Virus record (IMG/VR): IMGVR_UViG_3300040801_003632
Location: 1 to 31,363 of that record
DNA length: 31,363 nucleotides
Source: a virus
Direction: 5' to 3' (one strand)
The stretch's first letter is position 1; each line of letters opens with the position of its first letter. A model generated the notes under the pieces. The model saw only the letters and a list, made by a program, of their open reading frames with translations. It searched no databases and was not told the origin of the DNA. Shown piece by piece: positions 23,643 through 29,393 of this stretch. Position numbers and translations under genes: made by a program.

Positions 23643-23725
23643 GAAGTTCGGAATCACATCTAAAAGCTGCAGATTCTTCACCTGACTCCTTGTTGGATGA
23701 CAAAGATCGAAAGAACATTGTTTAA
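23643..23725 (+). pseudogene. Remnant of the Mnt-like gene (C-terminal 27 codons)
   Basis: Codons matching SSESHL-AADSSPD-LDDKDRK-IV, with a terminal TAA at 23723-23725, repeat the end of the Mnt-like gene with several substitutions but without frameshifts or stops. No start is nearby, so it is a truncated copy made by the duplication. The open frame hints that it arose recently. Confidence 0.75.
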
Positions 23726-23798
23726 GCATGATCCCACGTTTTTTCGGTCGACAGAAACGTCACTTCGATATTACAATGCAAAATTATACTGTTTAGAA
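23643..23798 (+). repeat. 158-bp direct duplication, second copy
   Basis: Near-identical to 22882-23040. It includes the gene remnant and the same noncoding segment ending TATTACAATGCAAAA, then a cargo gene. Offset between copies is about 761 bp. Confidence 0.85.
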
Positions 23799-23802
23799 AA
23801 AA

Positions 23803-24342
23803 ATGAGGTACTTTGTGACACGTTATTTCTTTATTATTTTGATCGCTTGTTTCGGCCTGCTGTCGTGCGGGACACTGAACTTCGAATCGGCTCCAGAGGT
23901 TACCTACGCAACTCAAAGTGATGATTTCAGCGGTGTCGAGTTCAAGCAAATAGCACTTCCGCGCGATAATAATCGCCGGAATTACCTCGGGTTTCGCCGT
24001 TTTCCGAATGATGAAACTGTCGTAGTAGCCGTTAACTACCGATCCAGTGACTGGCGTTTTATTGACGCGTTGTATTTTTTGGTAGACGGGGAGTCTCAGC
24101 TACTAGTTGAAGGTCAATATGACAGAAATGTGAACAGCGGGTCAGTTAGTGAGTGGGTAACTTGGATAAGTAATCTTAATGAATTAGCGTTTTTCACTTC
24201 AAACACATCAACTGTTAGATATTCTGCCAGAGGATCAGGCGGACGGGTCGATTACGAGTTATCGAGAGAACAGATAGATGCTCTAATTGATTTTCTCAAC
24301 TCGCCTTACGAAGAGATACCCACAACTCCCACGCTTTTTTGA
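23803..24342 (+). CDS. Lipoprotein cargo gene
   Basis: A 179-residue frame. The GTG at 23815 is a better start than ATG 23803: GAGG lies 6 nt before it and the protein then begins TRYFFIILIACFGLLSC, a full lipoprotein signal with lipobox LLSC (lipidated Cys about residue 18). The mature protein has strand-rich sequence (VEFKQIALPRDNNRRNYLGF; WRFIDALYFLVDGESQLLV) and no known domain. It follows the duplicated segment, is AT-richer than the late genes, and probably acts at the host surface, perhaps in superinfection exclusion. Confidence 0.72.
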   Translation: MRYFVTRYFFIILIACFGLLSCGTLNFESAPEVTYATQSDDFSGVEFKQIALPRDNNRRNYLGFRRFPNDETVVVAVNYRSSDWRFIDALYFLVDGESQLLVEGQYDRNVNSGSVSEWVTWISNLNELAFFTSNTSTVRYSARGSGGRVDYELSREQIDALIDFLNSPYEEIPTTPTLF

Positions 24343-24426
24343 AACGCAATTATATAAGTATAGATAGCACTATAAACGTCCTGATAGGTGCCATGATGAT
24401 CGTAAGATGCAGACAGGAGAATGATA

Positions 24427-24810
24427 GTGAGTGACCAAGCCAGCAGCCAGCCGAACGAAAGTACGAGACAACCAGCCCAATCTTCCAAGAAATGGTGGTT
24501 AATCGGGCTTGCCCTTCTGGTGATCTTTGTTGTCGCATTTGTAGGATTAACCGGTTTTTTTGCCGTGCCCCCAATTGGGGCAGTTCCAGAGGGTGTGACG
24601 ATCTGGTACTTCCGCTCAGGATTGAATATCCCGTTCACGTCATCGCCCGACTCGCTGGCTATGGATGAGAGCGGGCGCCTTTCACTCATGGGTCGAGCAT
24701 CAGGAATTGCTGCATTCATGGATGTCGCAGAAGACCGTATTATCGCGCGGTTACCTTTTTCGCGCGCAATCTACCAAAGATCAACAGGCGGACGGTCGTG
24801 GGACTTTTGA
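24427..24810 (+). CDS. Single-span membrane cargo protein
   Basis: A 127-residue protein. GTG 24427 sits 7 nt after AGGAG; the ATG at 24421 is too close to that site. N-terminal polar segment (DQASSQPNESTRQPAQSSKK) then one membrane helix (WWLIGLALLVIFVVAFVGL), then a periplasmic domain of ~90 residues (GVTIWYFRSGLNIPFTSSPD). No known family is assigned. Last of the three plus-strand cargo genes. Confidence 0.6.
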   Translation: MSDQASSQPNESTRQPAQSSKKWWLIGLALLVIFVVAFVGLTGFFAVPPIGAVPEGVTIWYFRSGLNIPFTSSPDSLAMDESGRLSLMGRASGIAAFMDVAEDRIIARLPFSRAIYQRSTGGRSWDF

Positions 24811-24837
24811 TTCGCCCATAGTTCCCTGACATGGAAT

Positions 24838-25155
24838 CTAAGATATTTCTTTCTGCAGTTTTTCCATGAGCTTCACAGACGCTCTACCTGGGCTGTGCTT
24901 TTGGTCGGCGAACCGATGTAAAACGGCACGGCTTTCGTCTATTTGGCCTCGCTTTTTGTATTCAATCGATAGCTGATCATAGTACCAAGGCGCTACACCA
25001 AAACCTGTATCTACGGATTCTGCTTCTGTAGCGTCGATCAGACGCAGCAGAAGACGCACTGCTTCATCGCTTTTACCTTCCCGACGTAAACGTCTCACTT
25101 CATCTGAATACTCAGTGAAGTGCTTGCCATCTATATAACCAGGTTTCTCGCTCAT
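24838..25155 (-). CDS. Small TPR-like helical protein next to the integrase
   Basis: A 105-residue protein with AAAGGAG 5 nt before ATG 25155. Two antiparallel helical hairpins (EVRRLRREGKSDEAVRLLLR; APWYYDQLSIEYKKRGQIDE) fit a TPR-like fold. Proteins of this shape (GVAPWYYDQL...) are common beside temperate-phage integrases. The operator-like motif AACCTACCATGAATT lies about 60-80 bp upstream of its start, so it may belong to the repressor regulon. Confidence 0.68.
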   Translation of the reverse strand: MSEKPGYIDGKHFTEYSDEVRRLRREGKSDEAVRLLLRLIDATEAESVDTGFGVAPWYYDQLSIEYKKRGQIDESRAVLHRFADQKHSPGRASVKLMEKLQKEIS

Positions 25156-25217
25156 TTAATCTCCTTTGCTCAACAAAGCGAAGACAAAGTACCGTTTATT
25201 ATTCTCTCGTAACATTG

Positions 25218-25237
25218 AACCTACCATGAATTAGGTT
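25218..25237. promoter_or_regulatory. Distant operator-like dyad (AACCTA-N8-TAGGTT)
   Basis: AACCTAC-CAT-GAATT occurs at 25218-25232, the third instance of the 15-bp motif found twice between the divergent RHH genes. Here the site extends to a perfect inverted repeat AACCTA-N8-TAGGTT (25218-25237). It lies upstream of the TPR-like gene and 2.5 kb from the other copies. Confidence 0.62.
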
Positions 25238-25268
25238 TTACGTGTGATCATATTCGATGAAAGAACAG

Positions 25269-26480
25269 CTATGTCACATAGCCTTCGATCATCGGCAGAA
25301 GGTCTCGTAGTCTCTCGGCCTTCCGGCGTTTATACCGGCTCTGTGCAGGCGTGAGCACCCGAGACGATCCGTAAGTGTGCGAATGCCCGACCAGTTCTCT
25401 CACCAGCAGCTCGTCTGCACCGTCGTCGAGCAACAGTGAGATCACCGTATACTTGAGGCTATACGGAGTGATCCTGTTTCCTTCGACGTCGTGCTCCGGG
25501 ATCTTCGCGGCCGTTGCTGCACGCTGCCAGCGCTTCCGCCGAAACCAGCCTTGATACAACAAACGTTCGCCACCGGTGTTGCAGAACACATAGTCCACCG
25601 GGTTTATCCTGACAGACAGATCCTGAACGCGCCTGAATGCGTCGATCGCGGATGTTGTCAGCGGAACAAACCGTCCTCGGGCTGCTCTGGTTTTCGTGTC
25701 GCGGTACCGAACCGATCCGTCGTCGAGGTCGACGTCTTCCCACCGTAGCGACTCAATCGCCTTCGGCCGTTCACCCGTCGTAAACATGAGAAGCGCGAAA
25801 AGGTGCGCTTTCGCTGTGCGCTCTTCACGGTCTGCCTTTTTGAGTCTAGCGTCCTCATTGTAGTCCCAGTTCGCCGAATCCATTAAGGTTTTGACTTGGT
25901 CTTTCGTGAGAGCTCCCCGGGACGTGGTTTCCTCTCGAACACGCGAAACGGTCGACAACGGATCAAACTGGAATGCCCCGTCCTGGGCGTGCAAGCTCTC
26001 GCGTATCGCGGTCCGGAGGTCGCTGATCACCAGGTTAACCGTTCTCGCGCCAGTCCCATTCTCTCGGAGCCTTCGTTTCCAGTCTTCAATGTCTCTGGGC
26101 TTAATCTCCGTGGTGACCATTCGCCCAAGCTCATCATTTATCACCAGGCGCTTCAGTCGACTCTTTCGGTCAGCGAGCCGTCGCAGATCAGGATCACGTC
26201 CATCGGTGCGCTGTCTGGATACCCACGGACACGTATCAGGGTCGAAAAACGGTTCGAGGTACTCAGACATTGTTTTCAGGTACCGGTGTTCCGGCACCTG
26301 AGCGGTATATTGAGCGGCTGCAAAGCGTTCCGCTTCCGCTCGGTTTCTCGGCTTACCGGCCTTCGAAAACTCGATACGGATCCCAGTAGATCGGTAGTTT
26401 TTCCAGCCTGACAGGCGATAATACCAGAACGGAGACGATCCACGGATTACGACTGTCCATGATTCTGATGGTCTTCCCAT
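25269..26480 (-). CDS. int: Tyrosine integrase (attP-associated)
   Basis: A 403-residue site-specific recombinase from ATG 26480; a longer frame from TTG 26516 is less likely because it overlaps the predicted -35. The N-terminal ~100 residues include an arm-binding region and a stretch RAEAERFAAAQYTAQV; a core-binding domain follows (ARTVNLVISDLRTAIRE). Catalytic domain: box I FTTGERPKAIESLRW with Arg, DTKTRAARGRF with Lys. Box II normally reads H-x-L-R-H-T but here is TPYSLKYTVISLL, so His, Arg and His are replaced by Tyr, Lys and Tyr. LVGHS follows, then the putative nucleophile Tyr in QSRYKRR, further away than usual. It lies beside attP, so it is the phage integrase. Confidence 0.85.
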   Translation of the reverse strand: MGRPSESWTVVIRGSSPFWYYRLSGWKNYRSTGIRIEFSKAGKPRNRAEAERFAAAQYTAQVPEHRYLKTMSEYLEPFFDPDTCPWVSRQRTDGRDPDLRRLADRKSRLKRLVINDELGRMVTTEIKPRDIEDWKRRLRENGTGARTVNLVISDLRTAIRESLHAQDGAFQFDPLSTVSRVREETTSRGALTKDQVKTLMDSANWDYNEDARLKKADREERTAKAHLFALLMFTTGERPKAIESLRWEDVDLDDGSVRYRDTKTRAARGRFVPLTTSAIDAFRRVQDLSVRINPVDYVFCNTGGERLLYQGWFRRKRWQRAATAAKIPEHDVEGNRITPYSLKYTVISLLLDDGADELLVRELVGHSHTYGSSRVLTPAQSRYKRRKAERLRDLLPMIEGYVT

Positions 26481-26487
26481 GTGAAAA

Positions 26488-26516
26488 AGTATCGTTTTTG
26501 AGTCGAAAAGTTGCAA
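26488..26516 (-). promoter_or_regulatory. Putative integrase promoter with almost no leader
   Basis: TTGCAA (26516-26511), 17-bp spacer, GATACT (26493-26488) on the minus strand. Transcription would begin within a few bases of the integrase ATG (26480), so the mRNA may be leaderless. No Shine-Dalgarno is visible. Confidence 0.45.
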
Positions 26517-26534
26517 GTTTGTTGCGAAAAAGAA

Positions 26535-26557
26535 AAAGCCGGGTGTTTCCCGGCTTT
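26535..26557 (-). terminator. Rho-independent terminator upstream of the integrase
   Basis: AAAGCCGGG (26535-26543) and CCCGGCTTT (26549-26557) form a perfect 9-bp stem with a 5-nt loop. On the minus strand the stem is followed by a T-rich stretch (TTCTTTTTC). It ends transcription from the late/lysis operon before the integrase. Confidence 0.8.
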
Positions 26558-26563
26558 CAGTTT

Positions 26564-26588
26564 CGTTGTAATTCTCTGTATTACAACG
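26564..26588. promoter_or_regulatory. Inverted repeat next to attP, possible integrase or Xis binding site
   Basis: CGTTGTAAT (26564-26572) and ATTACAACG (26580-26588) form a perfect 9-bp dyad with a 7-base centre. It lies 10 bp from the att core, on the integrase side. It could be an arm-type binding site. Confidence 0.5.
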
Positions 26589-26597
26589 CTTTATGTT

Positions 26598-26640
26598 TGG
26601 GCGCTACTGGATTTGAACCAGTGACATCCTGCTTGTAAGT
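26598..26640 (-). other. attP core: 3' half of a tRNA-Val(UAC) gene
   Basis: The minus strand reads from the anticodon loop CTTACAA (anticodon TAC, Val) through 3' stem GCAGG, variable ATGTC, T arm ACTGG-TTCAAAT-CCAGT, and acceptor AGCGCCC plus A73. The 5' half is absent: the sequence before the loop cannot pair with GCAGG. Such a fragment beside an integrase is the standard phage attP, which restores the host tRNA on integration. No CCA is encoded after A73. Confidence 0.88.
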
Positions 26641-26776
26641 CTCTTCTTTACGTGAGAAACCTTGATATAGTAACTATTTTACGGTGTTTTCCGGCAATTT
26701 TTCGGCATATTTAGAGGGTTTTGTGACCAGTCGTGATCGGGTTTATTGCGAGTAAAATGTGCAGGGTTTTTTAGCG

Positions 26777-26801
26777 GCATCCTGCGTGTCATGCAGGATG
26801 C
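26777..26801. other. Inverted repeat that shares CATCCTGC with the att core
   Basis: GCATCCTGC (26777-26785) and GCAGGATGC (26793-26801) form a perfect 9-bp stem with a 7-nt loop, followed by TTTT on the plus strand. The same CATCCTGC occurs in the att core (at about 26624). It could be a plus-strand terminator or an integrase-binding dyad. Between lysis genes and attP. Confidence 0.55.
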
Positions 26802-26813
26802 TTTTCAGAGCAA

Positions 26814-27356
26814 TCAAAACAGTATCAACACAACCACTGTCGCCACGACTACGATCGTCGGGGCTCCGTAGGTGACGATGCTCCGGTACAGATTCGCCCT
26901 CCCTGCCTCGGCGTCTCGCTCATTCCTGAGCTCGTCCAATTGCCGCTCGTATTGCTCGGTCAAGCTCTGTCGCAAGCTCCTGGATTCGATCAGTTCGGTC
27001 TGCAATGCGGTTTGTAAGCTCTCTGTCTCCTGCAAGTCCATCTGTAACTGCTGTAGCTCGCTCGATAGCTGATCGGTGCGCTCGCTCAAGCTCTCCGACA
27101 ATCTCTTCAAGTCGAGCGCTTGTATCTCTCGCTGTCGCAATCGCTGCTGCAAGCTCGAGACTTCGCTCTTCAATGATTGCGTCTCGCTCAGTAACAGACT
27201 GCTCAAGGTCGGCAATTCGCTCTCGTCGCTCTGCGTCCAGGCTTGCGTACTCACGAGTAGCAGGACGATAGACAACAGCGTAGACAAGGATCGCTGTGAG
27301 CGCTGCGCCGATGATCGCGGTGATCCCGTGTGTGATGATGGCCTTCTGCATCTCAT
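26814..27356 (-). CDS. Coiled-coil protein with C-terminal membrane anchor, overlapping the Rz-like frame
   Basis: A 180-residue frame that begins on ATGA overlap with the holin-like gene (ATG 27356), in the +1 frame of the Rz-like ORF, which it contains and extends past. Residues ~20-40 are hydrophobic (LSTLLSIVLLLVSTQAW), resembling a signal peptide with possible internal TTG start; residues ~50-145 form a coiled coil (LQQRLRQREIQALDLKRLSE); the C-terminus is a second hydrophobic helix (TIVVVATVVVLILF). No lipobox. It may be the outer partner of an embedded spanin pair. Confidence 0.5.
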   Translation of the reverse strand: MRCRRPSSHTGSPRSSAQRSQRSLSTLLSIVLLLVSTQAWTQSDESELPTLSSLLLSETQSLKSEVSSLQQRLRQREIQALDLKRLSESLSERTDQLSSELQQLQMDLQETESLQTALQTELIESRSLRQSLTEQYERQLDELRNERDAEAGRANLYRSIVTYGAPTIVVVATVVVLILF

Positions 27357-27363
27357 ATCTCAC
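26920..27363 (-). CDS. Rz-like inner-membrane spanin candidate
   Basis: A 147-residue frame from GTG 27363, or 143 residues from ATG 27351. N-terminal membrane helix (ITAIIGAALTAILVYAVVY) then a basic stretch and a long coiled coil (LEQSVTERDAIIEERSLELA, with RTDRIQELATELDRAIR near the end): the single-anchor plus coiled-coil shape of i-spanins such as lambda Rz. It spans the periplasm and would fuse membranes with an outer lipoprotein. It overlaps the other frame for over 430 bp. Confidence 0.6.
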   Translation of the reverse strand: MRYEMQKAIITHGITAIIGAALTAILVYAVVYRPATREYASLDAERRERIADLEQSVTERDAIIEERSLELAAAIATARDTSARLEEIVGELERAHRSAIERATAVTDGLAGDRELTNRIADRTDRIQELATELDRAIRAAIGRAQE

Positions 27364-27589
27364 TGTGCTCTGAGTCGCCGAAATAGTAGGCGACGATGGT
27401 AAGCACGCTCCCGGTGATCGCTCCGAGAAGCGTGGTGAGCACGTCCCGGTTCCCGGCTGGAATCTCTGTAATCAGTAGCCAGCCGAACCCGACCACAATC
27501 AGTGCAATCATGAGCATGGCTATCAGTAGGCGTGCGTAGCTTCTCCTTCTCTTCTCTGCTGCCCGGATCCTCATCTCCTGCGGCGTCAT
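27353..27589 (-). CDS. Holin-like protein
   Basis: A 78-residue protein with GGAGG 4 nt before ATG 27589. Basic N-terminus, helix 1 (LLIAMLMIALIVVGFGWLLI), a short polar loop with GNRDVLTTLL, and helix 2 (GAITGSVLTIVAYYFGDS), ending in a charged tail. Two-span layout and position in the lysis cassette fit a class II holin. The GNRDVLTTLLGAITG phrase is shared by known small phage holins. Confidence 0.68.
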   Translation of the reverse strand: MTPQEMRIRAAEKRRRSYARLLIAMLMIALIVVGFGWLLITEIPAGNRDVLTTLLGAITGSVLTIVAYYFGDSEHSEI

Positions 27590-27590
27590 G

Positions 27591-28109
27591 TTACCTCCTG
27601 GCGACGTGAAACAATCGCCTGCTAATCCTGTGCTCGAGCTCGAGGCCGGGGTGTGGATCCCACCAGATCGTCCCGTCCGCTCGGGCGTTCATGAAGTGGG
27701 ACTGCGCTCCTGCTACCTGCCATTCATCGATCCAGTAGAATCCCGGCTTTGATTCTCGATCTGAATACAGATCCCGGTCTCGTATGGTTTTTTCTCCGGA
27801 TTCTTCGAGCCGGGCGACGTATGTACCGCGGTACCCTTTGCGCCATAGTCCGCCTATATCAAGCGCTGCGTTCAGACAATGCTCGTGTGAGTCTCCACGG
27901 TGCAGGGCCATGTTTGCGTTGATCGCCCCTTCTCTCAGTAGTCGCGTGATAAGGTGGTGATTCTCGGCAACGGTGAATGCTCGCTCGGTTTCCTCTTCAA
28001 CGATTCGCCTGATTGACGCGACAAAACAGCCGTACAGGTTTTTCTGTTTGCGAAAACGGTAATCGATTTGCTGCAGGACCTGCGTCTGGAATGGGCGTGC
28101 TACGTTCAT
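27591..28109 (-). CDS. Papain/C39-like cysteine peptidase-like protein (endolysin candidate)
   Basis: A 172-residue protein coupled by ATGA. A cysteine near the N-terminus in LYGCFVASIRRIVEEE (Cys28), a histidine in AGAQSHFMNAR (His138) and an Asp in TIWWDPHPG (Asp151) give the Cys-His-Asp order of papain-like and C39-type peptidases. The central region is helical and polar. Located in the lysis cassette next to a holin, so it may be a peptidoglycan hydrolase. Not a known endolysin class, and no cell-wall-binding domain is visible. Confidence 0.5.
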   Translation of the reverse strand: MNVARPFQTQVLQQIDYRFRKQKNLYGCFVASIRRIVEEETERAFTVAENHHLITRLLREGAINANMALHRGDSHEHCLNAALDIGGLWRKGYRGTYVARLEESGEKTIRDRDLYSDRESKPGFYWIDEWQVAGAQSHFMNARADGTIWWDPHPGLELEHRISRRLFHVARR

Positions 28110-28498
28110 ATCGCCACGAGAATTGACCCAATCCCGAGGACCATTGTCACGAAAAGGCCTATCATCCAGAACGTTTGTTTCTGCGTTTTGTCTCCCAGTT
28201 TTTGTAGTTCCCTCAATACCATTATCTCCATCTCTTTATCTCCAGAATGGGATTCAAGCGCGAGCGCTGCAATCCCATCGTTCGCCATCTTCACTGAGTT
28301 CCTGAGTTCACCGATCGCGTGGTGAGCCCGCTCTACACTGGACCTGAGCCCATTTGTTCCGTCCTCCCCGTGCAGGACTATACGCGTGCGGTGCAGAAGG
28401 TCCTGCGTCTCTGCTACGCGCTCTTTTAAGAGCTCAAACTCCCGTCGGTCGATGTTGATCTCGTCTGCGTAGCTCAATCGATCCCTCCCAGTTACCAT
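28106..28498 (-). CDS. XhlA-like coiled-coil membrane protein
   Basis: A 130-residue protein. ATG 28498 overlaps the lipoprotein stop; a TTG seven codons later, 6 nt after GGGAGG, is also plausible. Long coiled coil (REFELLKERVAETQDLLHRT; HAIGELRNSVKMANDGIAAL) ending in a C-terminal membrane helix (FWMIGLFVTMVLGIGSILVA). This shape matches XhlA-type proteins of lysis cassettes, which partner holins or anchor lysis factors. Overlaps the following gene by ATGA. Confidence 0.6.
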   Translation of the reverse strand: MVTGRDRLSYADEINIDRREFELLKERVAETQDLLHRTRIVLHGEDGTNGLRSSVERAHHAIGELRNSVKMANDGIAALALESHSGDKEMEIMVLRELQKLGDKTQKQTFWMIGLFVTMVLGIGSILVAI

Positions 28499-28842
28499 TC
28501 ACCAAACTGATTTATTCGCTGTGACTGCGGCGGTACTCGCCACCAGTGCGCGGTAGGACCGCTGTCCACGGGGACCCTGCTCCCGTCTGCCATTATGTCC
28601 ACGGCTGTGATGGTCGTAGCGTCGCTGTGAGCGTTCGCGGCAATAAAAGCCGGTCGCTCATATACAATCGTCTGCGGTCCGTCTCCCTGGTGCAGCGTGC
28701 TCTGCGCTGTATCGCCTGTCGTGTGCTCGAATACACGGACTGCCCACGGTCCGTCTGCGTCGATCTGTAGTTCAACGGTTCCGGTACGCGGGGTCGCGCA
28801 CCCTGCGAGTATCAAAACTGCCAGTATCAGTAGTGCTTTCAT
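28492..28842 (-). CDS. Lipoprotein in the lysis region (o-spanin candidate)
   Basis: A 116-residue protein, ATGA-coupled. Signal KALLILAVLILAGCATP with lipobox LAGC (Cys at about residue 15). The mature part has strand-rich sequence (TVELQIDADGPWAVRVFE; TIVYERPAFIAANA), unlike short Pro-rich Rz1 proteins, so it may instead be a lysogen-surface or lysis-timing protein. It is the only lipobox protein in the late operon. Confidence 0.62.
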   Translation of the reverse strand: MKALLILAVLILAGCATPRTGTVELQIDADGPWAVRVFEHTTGDTAQSTLHQGDGPQTIVYERPAFIAANAHSDATTITAVDIMADGSRVPVDSGPTAHWWRVPPQSQRINQFGEW

Positions 28843-29393
28843 TCTGCCCCTCCCTTGGTCATATCATGCCGCCACCGGGCGGCTTCGTGGGCTGATTTGT
28901 TGTGTGCCTTCCACGGCCATGTGATCCTGTCTTGCCAGTCGACCGGTGGCAGTCTGTAAGGCCACGGTGGCAGGTAGGGTACAATGTCGCCTCGGTGTGC
29001 CCGGTTCGCCTCGGTCTCAATATCTGACACTCGGGTGAGCGTGCGCTTGCTCGCAAACAGGTGTAGCTGTGTGCGTACTCGGAAACCTGTATCGAGCATG
29101 AGCGCGAGTATCTGCGCTACTGCCCCGCCACGGCTGAATCCGCATGTGACGATCTCTTTTGCTTGGTGGATTATTCCCTGTGACGCAAGCTCCACGACTA
29201 TATAGCTCGCCTCTGCGTAGTCGCGGGTGTTGACCCTGCGCCCGGCATAGCGGACGGTGCGGGTGTCCACGTTGTGCGCCCACTGTGACCAGCCGTGTGT
29301 ACCGGCGCACCAGATGTAGAGTGTCTCGTCGCGGAATAAGTAGCGGTGCTGTGTTGTGGGAATGCGGGTCCAGATCATGCGCTTCATACTCAT
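28839..29393 (-). CDS. Lipase class 3-like alpha/beta hydrolase
   Basis: A 184-residue protein with ATG 29393, ATGA-coupled to the fibre gene. Nucleophile elbow CGFSRGGAVAQILAL (G-x-S-x-G, Ser87) after a helix (YIVVELASQGIIHQAKEIVT), then Asp136 in HRGDIVPYLPPWPY, the D-x-V-P-x-L-P-P phrase of class 3 lipases. A terminal His (RWRHD or HNKSAH) could complete the triad. It is small for the family. It may act on membrane lipid at lysis or adsorption. Confidence 0.72.
   Translation of the reverse strand: MSMKRMIWTRIPTTQHRYLFRDETLYIWCAGTHGWSQWAHNVDTRTVRYAGRRVNTRDYAEASYIVVELASQGIIHQAKEIVTCGFSRGGAVAQILALMLDTGFRVRTQLHLFASKRTLTRVSDIETEANRAHRGDIVPYLPPWPYRLPPVDWQDRITWPWKAHNKSAHEAARWRHDMTKGGAE

Noticed and set aside
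26777-26805. Terminator of the late operon on the minus strand
   Set aside because: The T-run is on the plus strand only; the minus strand has no U-tract. The stem at 26535-26557 is the better minus-strand terminator.
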